From: Symplocastrum torsivum CPER-KK1
GTDB lineage: Bacteria > Cyanobacteriota > Cyanobacteriia > Cyanobacteriales > Coleofasciculaceae
Assembly: GCA_019358875.1 (NCBI GenBank)
Contig: JAHHIF010000054.1
Location: 1-56,201, forward strand
DNA: 56,201 bases
Direction of reading: 5' to 3'
Below the pieces are notes generated by a model. That model was not told the DNA's origin and searched no databases. It saw only the letters and a list, made by a program, of their open reading frames with translations. The position numbers and the translations under genes were made by a program. Shown one piece after another: positions 24,752 to 33,287 of the stretch. The first letter of the stretch is position 1. Every line of letters begins with the position of its first letter.

Positions 24752-26488
24752 TTATGGTTGCAACCAAGATGGTTGTTGACTGGCTCCAGCAGCGGTTACT
24801 CCTGTTAATTGGTTTGGGGTCAAAGTCTGTATTAGGCTCAAGGGGATAATACTTTGACTAATGTATTGAGCATAAGAAGCACTAAGGTAAACTTGAAAGT
24901 CTGATTCACCTGCAATAAACGTTTGAAAGAAGGCAACACTTAGGGCTTTCATATATTCTTGTGCAACTTCTGGGGCAAGCCCGATCACTTGAGGTGGCAC
25001 GGGTACTGAACCGGTTGATGCTGCCAAGGTGGAAAAGTGGGTTGCATCTTCGAGTAAAACCAGATATTTGTTCGGAGTAGTGAGCCAGGTGAAGGGTTGA
25101 ATTTGTTCGGGTAAGGCAGGCGCAACGGTATCAGCGCTACCAGCGACCAACATCAGTGGGATGTTAATTTGGCTGAATTGCGATTGTCCAAAGATTGTGC
25201 TGCCAACTGGATTAATGGCGATCGCAGCAGTGACTCGTTTATCTTGCAAGTCATATTGAGCGGGTAGCAACTCCTCAGCACGACATTGCAAGAGTAGCGA
25301 CAAATTCAAAGAATTGTTTTCAAGACCGCAATCTTGTTGCAATTGTTCAAAATTAATTTCTGAACCAGCCAGAGCTAAAGCTGTATAGCCACCAAACGAC
25401 TGACCCAAAACGCCGACCCGTTGTAGATTCAGTTGTCCTCCATAGGAGCGCTTTAGTTCATCAAGCAAAAACTTGATATCCAACGGTCGGTCAATTAATT
25501 CCTGTGGGGAAGCCACCTCACTGACAAGACCATTAATCAATGCCTGCACTTGCTCAGCATTACTCCCTGGATGCTCTGGTACCGCCACAGCAAATCCGTA
25601 AGATGCTAAGTGAGCCGCTAAATAAGCAAAAGTCTGGCGATCAGAACCGAGTCCGTGAGAAATGACAATCACAGGTGCTAATCCTGATGAAAAAGTCGGC
25701 AGGTAAAGGTCAACGGGGAAAGTTCGGTTACGGCGAAGGTCATTGAGGGTAAACGATTGCTTCGAGTTACTGAAGGGACCTGGTTGCCGCAGGTCTAGTA
25801 ACTGTGAGAAATTGACTGGAGATTGGGCAGAGGCTTCAGTGATGGCTTGTTGTTCAACGGCTGCGATCGCACCTCCCGTTTGCTGAATTAGATTCGAGAG
25901 TTCGTCAATAACCTCAAAGCCGCGAGACGAGTTAATCCGAATGCCGTAGGTAGGAAACTCCCGCAACACATTTAACAGTGTTAAGCCTTCTGGGTCAGCG
26001 GCTGCTTTAATCAGTGCTGCGCGAATCGCATAGAATCCAGGTTGACGAGCTTTGGTTTCAATGATTTGACCCACTCGTCGCAGGATGATTTCTCCTGGAG
26101 GGGAATAGAGAAATTGTGCGATCGCAACAGGTGTGATATCGACACGAGCCACTAAAACTTGCTTAAGTTGTTCGAGTTGTTCCGGAGTGAGATAGCCAGT
26201 ATAAGCCGCTAATGCTGGCTCAATTCTTCCTTCTTTGGCATACACTTCTAAAGCCGCGATCGGTAGAGATACTTCTATTGGGCCAAAGGAGACATAAATC
26301 TGTTCTGCCGCCTGAACAGGATTAGAAATGATGGATGGGGAAATCAACAACCCCAGATTCACAAGCGCAAATCCTAACCCTATAGGTAGCTTCCTCCGAC
26401 TAAAATCCAATTTTGGATGGCTTCGCTTTTTCCGGTCAGGAGCTTTTAGTTTAAAATCACGCTGAAGTATTCCGAAGTTACTATTCAT
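24752..26488 (-). CDS. Secreted alpha/beta hydrolase with DUF1400 domain
   Basis: A 578-residue protein. Residues about 33-60 form a signal/anchor segment ending NPVQAAEQ, after which YVSFGPIEVSLPIAALEVYA begins the DUF1400 domain typical of cyanobacteria (to about 215). The hydrolase part carries the oxyanion motif ISHGLGSDRQTF, the nucleophile S364 in LGQSFGGYTAL, the acid in AGSADTVAPALPEQ and a histidine in EDATHFSTL. The catalytic part resembles platelet-activating-factor acetylhydrolases and dienelactone hydrolases, so an ester or lipid substrate in the periplasm is plausible but unproven. It begins 142 bases from the GNAT gene, and the DUF1963-like gene follows after 12 bases on the same strand. 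Confidence 0.88.
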   Translation of the reverse strand: MNSNFGILQRDFKLKAPDRKKRSHPKLDFSRRKLPIGLGFALVNLGLLISPSIISNPVQAAEQIYVSFGPIEVSLPIAALEVYAKEGRIEPALAAYTGYLTPEQLEQLKQVLVARVDITPVAIAQFLYSPPGEIILRRVGQIIETKARQPGFYAIRAALIKAAADPEGLTLLNVLREFPTYGIRINSSRGFEVIDELSNLIQQTGGAIAAVEQQAITEASAQSPVNFSQLLDLRQPGPFSNSKQSFTLNDLRRNRTFPVDLYLPTFSSGLAPVIVISHGLGSDRQTFAYLAAHLASYGFAVAVPEHPGSNAEQVQALINGLVSEVASPQELIDRPLDIKFLLDELKRSYGGQLNLQRVGVLGQSFGGYTALALAGSEINFEQLQQDCGLENNSLNLSLLLQCRAEELLPAQYDLQDKRVTAAIAINPVGSTIFGQSQFSQINIPLMLVAGSADTVAPALPEQIQPFTWLTTPNKYLVLLEDATHFSTLAASTGSVPVPPQVIGLAPEVAQEYMKALSVAFFQTFIAGESDFQVYLSASYAQYISQSIIPLSLIQTLTPNQLTGVTAAGASQQPSWLQP

Positions 26489-26631
26489 CCTGCCGGTCGC
26501 CCCTCACATTACCAACAACCAACAATTAACAACTTCTCAGCCTGGTTCCCCAAATCTTTAAAATTATTGCTTTATTTCTTTGTCTCCCCATCCCCCATCA
26601 GCTTATGTAACCGATTAAACGTGAAACAGTA

Positions 26632-27138
26632 TTAGGAGTGATGAAGGGGCTTAACCATCCAAAGTGATTGAGTTTGATAGCCTAGTTGATGGTAAAGACC
26701 CTGAGCTGATTGGTTACTTTGAAAGACTTGAAGCCCAATCTGAAAATCGCCTCTTGCCCTTGCCCAGTCTTCAGCATGACGCATCAGCGCTTTGGCAATT
26801 CCTCGACGACGATGTTCTGGCATCACATAAAGTAAAAAAACATGAGCATGGCGATCGCCTTGTACCTGATCAACCGCATTTCCTAGCCAAAGACAAGCGA
26901 CAGGATGACTCTGTGCTAAGTGTACAACAGTCGGTGAGGCTTCTGGATTATCTAACTCAACCCACAAAAGGGGCGTTTCCCTAGAGAAGTACCGTTCCAC
27001 CGTTTCCGTCAGATGGGAAAAATCGTCCTGCTCTGGGAAAAGCTCTTGGTAACTGAGTTCTAGGAACTTCATTAAGGCTGGACGTTCCCGCCCTGAACCA
27101 ATACGAAGTCGGTAGCCTGGTAATAAACTGTTATGCAT
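26632..27138 (-). CDS. GNAT family N-acetyltransferase
   Basis: A 168-residue acetyltransferase. The acetyl-CoA pyrophosphate loop is PEHRRRGIAKAL (about 112-123) after the beta-4 strand HVFLLYVM, and the ending QSNQSAQGLYHQLGYQTQS is the usual C-terminal motif with Tyr. It transfers acetyl groups from acetyl-CoA to an amine; the substrate is unknown. It stands alone, preceded by an intergenic region with short TCAGC-type repeats. Confidence 0.9.
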   Translation of the reverse strand: MHNSLLPGYRLRIGSGRERPALMKFLELSYQELFPEQDDFSHLTETVERYFSRETPLLWVELDNPEASPTVVHLAQSHPVACLWLGNAVDQVQGDRHAHVFLLYVMPEHRRRGIAKALMRHAEDWARARGDFQIGLQVFQSNQSAQGLYHQLGYQTQSLWMVKPLHHS

Positions 27139-27321
27139 TAAATTGCATACTTAGCTAGCTGCTTTTAGGGAAAGGGTTAAATGTTCAATAGCTGAGTGGA
27201 TATAGCGGTTTTGAGTTGGATGAGGTACAGCTCAAGCCAATGAAAAAAGAGAGAGAGCAAGAAAACGAAAAGCTGATAACTGATAGCTGACGGCTTGCTG
27301 CTATAACTCACCCGTGAGCAG

Positions 27322-27555
27322 CTATTTAATTTCAACAGAACCAGCGGAAGTCGGTAACGTTGGCACATCCACCGTCGGCAACCTCGGCGCTAGATCATTT
27401 TTGGGTGATTGTATACTGGCAGACTCAACGTCTTCAATCGGTGCAGGGGCTGCCATATCTGAAGGTAAGAAAATTCGAGCGCTTACTGCCAACAGCGCTA
27501 CCAAAAACACCAGCAATACAAGAAATGGAGCAACATATTGACGAAAAATAGCCAT
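27322..27555 (-). CDS. Small single-pass membrane protein
   Basis: With ATG 27555 (MAIFRQYVAPFLVLL) it has 77 residues: one membrane helix at about 8-30 followed by an extended Pro-rich, probably periplasmic tail (PRLPTVDVPTLPTSAG). The longer frame to 27705 overlaps the neighbouring gene and lacks a family-like N-terminus. Function unknown. It is 101 bases after the 27657-28121 gene on the same strand. Confidence 0.55.
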   Translation of the reverse strand: MAIFRQYVAPFLVLLVFLVALLAVSARIFLPSDMAAPAPIEDVESASIQSPKNDLAPRLPTVDVPTLPTSAGSVEIK

Positions 27556-27656
27556 ATTGATAGCTGTAAAAGCGGAATATTTGTGAGAGCTTAGCTGAAG
27601 ATTTGTTAAGCCCTTGCTGTTTAGTCTAGCGATTTTTAGGCGATTTATAAAAAACG

Positions 27657-28121
27657 TCATCGCCGATCGCGTCCTAAGTCGGCGATCGCTTTTTCCCAAT
27701 ACCAATCTTCCGACATCCCAGGATGTTTGTTCTTGGCTTGATTAACTAAGCGTTCTGCCCGTTCGCGATCGCCACCCAACATACTGTAGAGTTGGTTTTG
27801 GAGTTCAGGACTCGGTGAACTCAGACTTGACTGAGATGCGGTGTCTCGTGGCAGCAACAACGGCTGTAGTGTAGTTGGTGGTGGCTGGAGTGGTGTCACT
27901 CGCCGCAAGGCTAATGTTCGCTGTCTCTTGATTAGGAAGTACAAAACGCAAATCAGTAAAACAACGGTGATGAAGAGGATGAGCGTTCCTAGAACAGTTT
28001 GAGGATTAATCGTCAGGAATCCTCTGAACAAAAGAGAGAGAATGTAACCCCAGATCGCCGCAGCAACGATCGCAATGAAGAGCAGAAGCGTTCCTATAAA
28101 AATTGCAAGATTAGACCTCAT
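27657..28121 (-). CDS. Membrane protein with two helices and a helical tail
   Basis: With ATG 28121 (MRSNLAIFIG) it has 154 residues: two membrane helices (about 4-27 and 41-66), a Pro/Leu-rich linker and a C-terminal region (LQNQLYSMLGGDRERAERL, then KNKHPGMSEDWYWEKAI) that recurs in cyanobacterial proteins and looks like a small helical domain. The start lies inside the last 11 bases of the upstream AmpG-like gene, which suggests translational coupling. Function unknown. Confidence 0.75.
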   Translation of the reverse strand: MRSNLAIFIGTLLLFIAIVAAAIWGYILSLLFRGFLTINPQTVLGTLILFITVVLLICVLYFLIKRQRTLALRRVTPLQPPPTTLQPLLLPRDTASQSSLSSPSPELQNQLYSMLGGDRERAERLVNQAKNKHPGMSEDWYWEKAIADLGRDRR

Positions 28122-29409
28122 CAGTTTCTTCCTTTTCCTCCAGTCCCGATACAGGTACGGGGGCATTTCGAGGATTCCAAGGGGCAAATACGGGTAGCAG
28201 TAGTAATCCGGGTAAGGCAGCGACAATACTAATCAGGAAAAATGAAGGCCAACCTGTCGCTTTTGCTAAAGTCCCAGCCGGAGCGACTAGGATATCGCGA
28301 CTGACTGCCATCAAACTTGATAGTAAAGCATACTGTGTGGCGGAGAAGCGCTGGTTACAAAGGCTCATCAAAAAAGCAACAAACGCGGCTGTCCCTAACC
28401 CTGCACAAAAATTTTCAATGTTGATCGTAAGGACTAGAAAGGAATAGTTTTTCCCCACTTGTGCCAAGAGAAAATAAGTAAAGTTGCTCACTGCTTGCAG
28501 GATGCCAAAAACCCAAAGTGAGCGATTGATGCCGATTTTGCTAAGGATTACTCCACCCGCTAGGGTACCAACAATTGTTGCCAGTAGCCCCATGCCGCCT
28601 TGAATTGCTCCAATCTCTGTTTGGCTAAAGCCCAAGCCCGTGTTTGGTAATAAAAACGGCTTGGACATATTGTTGACTAGAGCGTCACCTAATTTATAGA
28701 GGACGATGAACAATAAAATTAAAATGCCTCGGACTAAACCGGAGCGTTGAAAAAATTCAATGAATGGCAAGCTGACAGCATCGGCTAAGGAAGCGGGTGG
28801 TGTTCGGGGGTTTCTGGGTTCTGGTGCCCAGAAAGATGTGAGTAGCCCGATCGCCATCAAAGCCGACATCAAGAGATAAACTGTCGGCCAGGGAATTTGG
28901 TCGGCAAGAATCAGCGCCAAAGAACCAGTAACAAGCAGGGCGATGCGATAACCTAAAACGGCAACCGCTGCACCAGCCCCCATCTCTAAGGGTTCTAGAA
29001 CATCTGTACGGTAGGCATCAAAGGCAATGTCCTGCGAGGCACTGAAAAAAGCGATTACTAAGGCATTGATAGCGAGGAACTGTAGGGCTTGACTGGGACG
29101 TTGCAACGCCATTGCTGCGATCGCAAAAATTAACGCCGCTTGCGTAAGCACAAGCCAACCTCGCCGCCGTCCCAAAAAAGGCGGCACAAATCGGTCAAGC
29201 AAGGGTGACCAGATAAATTTCAACGAGTAGGGCAAGCCTACTAAGCTAAACAGCCCAATTGCACCCAGATCGACACCTTCTATGCTCATCCAGGCTTGCA
29301 ACGTCTGGCTTGTCAAAAACAAGGGTAAGCCTGACGCGAAGCCCAGGAATAGAAGCGCAACCATCTTGCGGCTTTGAAAAACTTGTAAAAGAGATTGGAT
29401 GGCTTTCAC
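28111..29409 (-). CDS. Major facilitator transporter, AmpG-like
   Basis: A 432-residue 12-helix transporter. The early motif FASGLPLFLTSQTLQAW, then LKFIWSPLLDRFVPP with LGRRRGW, is characteristic of AmpG-type permeases, which import muropeptides for cell-wall recycling. The middle has the expected QDIAFDAYRTD motif. Muropeptide transport is a family-level inference; related MFS proteins carry other solutes. The gene overlaps the next (27657-28121) by 11 bases and is 68 bases downstream of lexA on the same strand, so it might be transcribed with lexA. Confidence 0.87.
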   Translation of the reverse strand: MKAIQSLLQVFQSRKMVALLFLGFASGLPLFLTSQTLQAWMSIEGVDLGAIGLFSLVGLPYSLKFIWSPLLDRFVPPFLGRRRGWLVLTQAALIFAIAAMALQRPSQALQFLAINALVIAFFSASQDIAFDAYRTDVLEPLEMGAGAAVAVLGYRIALLVTGSLALILADQIPWPTVYLLMSALMAIGLLTSFWAPEPRNPRTPPASLADAVSLPFIEFFQRSGLVRGILILLFIVLYKLGDALVNNMSKPFLLPNTGLGFSQTEIGAIQGGMGLLATIVGTLAGGVILSKIGINRSLWVFGILQAVSNFTYFLLAQVGKNYSFLVLTINIENFCAGLGTAAFVAFLMSLCNQRFSATQYALLSSLMAVSRDILVAPAGTLAKATGWPSFFLISIVAALPGLLLLPVFAPWNPRNAPVPVSGLEEKEETDEV

Positions 29410-29477
29410 AGGTAATTGGGATGATAACTATTGATTGGAGTCATCATCCCATAGGAAGGTTCCCTTTCGAGCTAGTC

Positions 29478-30122
29478 TTATCGCCGTGGCTGATTTGTGG
29501 CGACTGGTTGGTCTGCGACTTCGTAACCACGCCAGACACCGACCAGAACTCCTTGTACCTGGACACTTGCAGCGGCTACCTCTATGGGATGGTACTTGGA
29601 GTTAGCAGGTTTAAGAGTCACCCGCTCACCTTTACGGTAGAAGCGTTTCAAGGTCGTGCCTTGTCCTTCCACTCGTGCCGCGACGATTAGACCATTCTTA
29701 AGGTGTTCTGGGTCAGGGACAGGCCGCATAATCACGACATCCCCTTCAGCAATCAGGTCTTCGATCATGCTGTCGCCAATTACCCGCAGCGCAAAGTTAC
29801 CTGGGTGACGGAAAAAGGAAGACACATCCAGTTGCTCAACGGCATCCGTAAAGGGTTCTACAAGACCACCTGCTGCGATCGCGCCGAGTACTGGCACACC
29901 TACAGATGTACCACCAAGAATCCGAATTGTACGGGCTTTTCCTTCTGTCCAGTCAATATATCCTTTGTTTCGTAAATGTTCCAAGCGACTTTGGACGGGT
30001 GCTGGTGAGCGTAAATTCATCGCTCGCATCATCTGCCGGATTGAAGGCGCATGTTGGGAGGTGCGAATATAGTCCACCAGCCATTCATAAAGTTGTTGCT
30101 GGGCTTCAGTGAGGGATTCCAT
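29478..30122 (-). CDS. lexA: LexA repressor
   Basis: A 214-residue LexA with an N-terminal winged helix (1-70, APSIRQMMRAMNL) and a C-terminal self-cleavage domain. The cleavage site A84-G85 is in GAIAAGGLVE, and the Ser/Lys dyad is S118 (GDSMIED) and K159 (TTLKRFY). All residues for RecA-stimulated autoproteolysis are present, unlike LexA of Synechocystis, which is known to lack them. A strong LexA-box match lies 102 bases upstream, suggesting autoregulation. DNA-damage control is therefore the likely role. Confidence 0.95.
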   Translation of the reverse strand: MESLTEAQQQLYEWLVDYIRTSQHAPSIRQMMRAMNLRSPAPVQSRLEHLRNKGYIDWTEGKARTIRILGGTSVGVPVLGAIAAGGLVEPFTDAVEQLDVSSFFRHPGNFALRVIGDSMIEDLIAEGDVVIMRPVPDPEHLKNGLIVAARVEGQGTTLKRFYRKGERVTLKPANSKYHPIEVAAASVQVQGVLVGVWRGYEVADQPVATNQPRR

Positions 30123-30223
30123 AACGTTACAGGGGTGGAAAAAATGTATTTAGTAGTTTTGAGTTTTGAATTAAAATTATTCATTACTCATCAACTAGTC
30201 ATGTGTTGGTTTTTACTACCTAT

Positions 30224-30237
30224 AGAACATTCGTACT
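30224..30237 (-). promoter_or_regulatory. LexA box (SOS operator) upstream of lexA
   Basis: The minus strand reads AGTACGAATGTTCT, which fits at every position the cyanobacterial LexA-box consensus RGTACNNNDGTWCB described for Anabaena. It lies 102 bases before the lexA start codon, in the gap between argF and lexA, so lexA should have its own promoter here. Confidence 0.75.
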
Positions 30238-30291
30238 ACCAAAACCCCTCATCTGTCCAGTAGTTAGGTTTTATATTTGCCATTTTTCATA

Positions 30292-31212
30292 TTAATCAGC
30301 TCCCAAAAGCGATGCGAGTAGAGCTTTTTGTGCGTGCATTCGGTTTTCGGCTTGATCCCAAATACGCGATCGCGTACCTTCCATAACCTCATCGGTAATT
30401 TCTTCTCCCCGGTGAGCGGGTAAACAATGCAGCAAAATCGCTTCAGAGTCAGCGCAAGCCAACAGTTGTTCATTCACCTGATAGGGCTGAAAAACAGGAA
30501 TTCGCTCATCAGCTGAGGCTTCCTGACCCATACTCGCCCAAACGTCAGTATAAAGAACATGAGCACCCTTAGCTGCTGCAACAGGGTCATCGGTAAGCAT
30601 CACTTGTGTCCTGCCATTAGCAATCTGCTTCGCCCGTTCTACAATACCCTGCTCCGGTTGATAGGCTGGTGGTGTAGCAACTCTAACATTCATTCCCACA
30701 AGGGCACACCCCAACATGAGTGAATGAGCAACATTATTGCCATCTCCCAGATAAGTCAACGTCGCACCCGATAGTTCTCCAAAGCACTCCTGAATCGTCA
30801 ACAAATCGGCTAAAACCTGACAAGGATGCTCCAAATCAGTTAGGGCATTAATAATCGGAATCTGAGAATATTCAGCAAACGTTTCTAACTCCTTCTGCTC
30901 AAACGTGCGAATTGCCAAAATATCGAGATACCGATCCAAAACCCTTGCTGTATCAATGACTGGTTCGCCCCGTCCAACCTGCGTAACGTTGGGATTCAAG
31001 TCCATCACTTGACCACCGAGTTGATACATTGCTACAGAAAAACTAACCCTTGTGCGGGTGGAAGCTTTATAGAACAGCAAACCCAATACCTTGTTGCACC
31101 GTAGACTCACTTGATTACCTTTCAATTGAGCAGCTAGTTTCAACAATTCCTGAATTTCATCAGGAGTAAGGTCTGCTAGACCCAAAAAATCTCGTCCTTT
31201 TAATGCCTCCAT
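30292..31212 (-). CDS. argF: Ornithine carbamoyltransferase
   Basis: Makes citrulline from ornithine and carbamoyl phosphate. With ATG 31212 it has 306 residues. The carbamoyl-phosphate motif STRTR is at 51-55, HPCQ at 129-132, and the ornithine-binding HCLPAHRGEE lies near 263. The longer frame (GTG 31224) adds four residues; GGGG before the ATG fits a ribosome-binding site. argB, another enzyme of the pathway, is 11 kb away in this window and is not cotranscribed. Confidence 0.95.
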   Translation of the reverse strand: MEALKGRDFLGLADLTPDEIQELLKLAAQLKGNQVSLRCNKVLGLLFYKASTRTRVSFSVAMYQLGGQVMDLNPNVTQVGRGEPVIDTARVLDRYLDILAIRTFEQKELETFAEYSQIPIINALTDLEHPCQVLADLLTIQECFGELSGATLTYLGDGNNVAHSLMLGCALVGMNVRVATPPAYQPEQGIVERAKQIANGRTQVMLTDDPVAAAKGAHVLYTDVWASMGQEASADERIPVFQPYQVNEQLLACADSEAILLHCLPAHRGEEITDEVMEGTRSRIWDQAENRMHAQKALLASLLGAD

Positions 31213-31224
31213 GTTTTTCCCCAC

Positions 31225-31648
31225 TGACTAAGTTAATCTACTCTTGCCAGAACATTACGCACCCTGACAAAAAACAGAGGATACCCCTCGCTGGATTCGC
31301 TTCTATTGGCTACCCAGTTTTTCCAATAAGTACTGTCTTAAGAACCTATCAGATTTTTATAAGATTAGCCCAAATATTTTCCTTTTGAGGCAGACGCAAA
31401 ATTTTCAGTATAGTTTAAAACAATTTGCCTTTTTGTTCTTTGGTTTTTGTCAATTTCTTGAACTTTGTATTGCTAACTACAGAGAATATTAGCTCAGAAA
31501 CTGGGCTATCTGTAGCTGTAACCAACTACAAGGAGATGAGCCGTCAGCCCAAGAAAAAGAACGTCTTCGAGCAGATACTCAAAGACGCAGAATGTAAATG
31601 TCAGAAATATTGAGAGTTTATACTAAGATATGCGAAGATATCATCCGT
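31225..31648. other. Intergenic region between argF and the zinc-ribbon gene
   Basis: It holds the argF promoter side and the 3' end of the zinc-ribbon gene. The sequence is AT-rich from about 31340 to 31500. The only possible gene is the short plus-strand frame listed at 31536-31613. No hairpin of note was seen. Confidence 0.4.
31536..31613 (+). CDS. Possible 25-residue basic peptide
   Basis: The frame begins MSRQPKKKNVFEQIL and ends CKCQKY. AAGGAG lies immediately before the ATG, so spacing is too short for a normal Shine-Dalgarno unless an upstream start in the same frame (open from 31425) is used. The basic N-terminus and two cysteines are the only features. Weak evidence. Confidence 0.25.
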   Translation: MSRQPKKKNVFEQILKDAECKCQKY

Positions 31649-33082
31649 CTACTTAGCTTTAGAATTACCAAATCCTTTCGCTTTCGCTTTTTTCTTGCTG
31701 CTGGGCTTGGATGATTTCGAGTGGCTATTAGTAACTCCTTTATTCGCCTGGGAGCCTTCAATGTTTGAAGTCTCAACAGAGGCGCTTTTATCAAGCTCTG
31801 GATTATCCTCTTCTTTTGCCAGACTAGAGATTACGAATTGTCTTCCACAGTCTTTACAGAAGTAGCGTTGTTTGTCCTGACGACGCCCGTTCTTCCGAAT
31901 ATCGGTAGACTGACATTTAGGACAAGTAATCTCACTAATCTGGCTGTCTAAGGTGTTGTCATCCTTCGCTAGTGTGGGTTCAATCACTGGCTCAGAGTTT
32001 TTTTGATCGACAGCTATGTCTTTGAGAGTGGTTACAACGGCTTCAACGGCAGAAGAGACTCTCTCTACAAGCGTCGGTGCCGAAGTTTCTTCGGCGGCTT
32101 CATGTGCTAGTGCTGGTACAGTAGTTGTCAAGGCTTCAGTGGTATCCGTCTCAGTTGTTACTGAGTCTGGCGCTGCAAGCTCTTCAACTGCATCTGAATC
32201 ATTCTGCTCAGTATCCGGCTTCTTGAAAGCATTTGAAACTGCCTCAACCACAGAGGAAACTCTATCGAGGAGTGTTGGTGGTTGAGTGTCTTCTGTTTCA
32301 ACGGCTGGGGTCTCAACTTCGGATACTGTTTTTGTTAGGACACTGGATTCGTCGATAACATCGGTTGAAAGACTGTTGTCTAAGGCATCGCTGGGTGTCT
32401 CTTCAACTTCAACAGATTCAGTAACAACTGGATTGTTGTCGAGTATTTCTTCCTCTGCAACAGGTTCAGTGACAACGGCTGCATCGTTTGCCGATGTGTC
32501 TTCCTCTGCAACAGGTTGAGCGAAAACCGCAACTGTGTTTTCGTCAGATGTTTCTTCCGCTTCCACAGGTTCAGTGATAACCGTAGATGCTGTCTCGTCA
32601 GCCTTAGGACTAGGCGTGTCTTCAACTTCAACAGGTTGAGCAACAGCTACAACTGGTGTATCGTCTATTAACTCGCTGCTGTCAGCTTGAACAGACTCAG
32701 GTTCACTCGTCTGGATAGCCGTTGTGTTGGCATCAGCTTGAGGAATTTTGAAGGGGATGGTAACGGGAGCAAGAGGCTTCGGGGTAGTCAATCGACTGAT
32801 GCGATCGCCTATATTTTCTAGAATTACATAAGTAGTAGGAAGCACTGTTGGTTTCCGAACTGCCTCACGAATTAACGCTACCGCATGTTCGGAAGGGTCA
32901 ATCGGTGGTTCCGAAACGGACTGCACATGAGTGTCAGGGAGAGTTGTCTTAGACCATGAATCAACTGGCTCTGTTGTCAGCAGATGAGCCACTGACTTTT
33001 GAGACAACTGGGTTAAGGAAAGCGGGGGAGAAAATCGCATCGAACGAACCATCCGTCGATATGGCTCTAGGTGGTCGGTCAC
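31649..33082 (-). CDS. Acidic repeat protein with IS1/InsA-type zinc ribbon
   Basis: A 477-residue protein that is not assignable to a known function. Residues 1-105 form a basic region (EPYRRMVRSMRFSPP, then EHAVALIREAVRKPTVLP). Residues about 120-380 are highly acidic and Val/Thr/Glu-rich, with repeats such as VVTEPVAEEE and ESVEVEETPSD, and two copies of the helix-like unit TLxxRVSSxVEAV. Residues 387-416 (CPKCQSTDIRKNGRR, then RYFCKDCGRQF) are a four-Cys zinc ribbon like the N-terminus of IS1-family InsA/transposases. The tail is Lys/Ser-rich (SSKKKAKAKGFG). No transposase catalytic domain is present. This suggests a domesticated DNA- or RNA-binding zinc ribbon on a disordered acidic scaffold. 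Confidence 0.8.
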   Translation of the reverse strand: MTDHLEPYRRMVRSMRFSPPLSLTQLSQKSVAHLLTTEPVDSWSKTTLPDTHVQSVSEPPIDPSEHAVALIREAVRKPTVLPTTYVILENIGDRISRLTTPKPLAPVTIPFKIPQADANTTAIQTSEPESVQADSSELIDDTPVVAVAQPVEVEDTPSPKADETASTVITEPVEAEETSDENTVAVFAQPVAEEDTSANDAAVVTEPVAEEEILDNNPVVTESVEVEETPSDALDNSLSTDVIDESSVLTKTVSEVETPAVETEDTQPPTLLDRVSSVVEAVSNAFKKPDTEQNDSDAVEELAAPDSVTTETDTTEALTTTVPALAHEAAEETSAPTLVERVSSAVEAVVTTLKDIAVDQKNSEPVIEPTLAKDDNTLDSQISEITCPKCQSTDIRKNGRRQDKQRYFCKDCGRQFVISSLAKEEDNPELDKSASVETSNIEGSQANKGVTNSHSKSSKPSSKKKAKAKGFGNSKAK

Positions 33083-33287
33083 ATTACCCCCCTTTGTTTA
33101 AGCACATCAGCAAACTCGTCTATCAACTAAATTCTTGGTGTCGTCTACTATACCAATACCAAATTCAGGTTTTGAAACTTAGAAAATAGCGCTCGAACGT
33201 TAGTTTTCTTAACGTTTTGCATTTTTTCGGTTAAATGACACAAGAAGAGGGTGGTCTAATCGGATTGGATACGATACTTTATCAGGT

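Noticed and set aside
29478..30122. LexA that cannot cleave itself, as in Synechocystis
   Set aside because: The Ala-Gly site and the Ser/Lys dyad are all present.
32016..32519. Ser/Thr/Val-rich plus-strand frames inside the zinc-ribbon gene
   Set aside because: They mirror the acidic repeats of the minus-strand gene and have no start signals.
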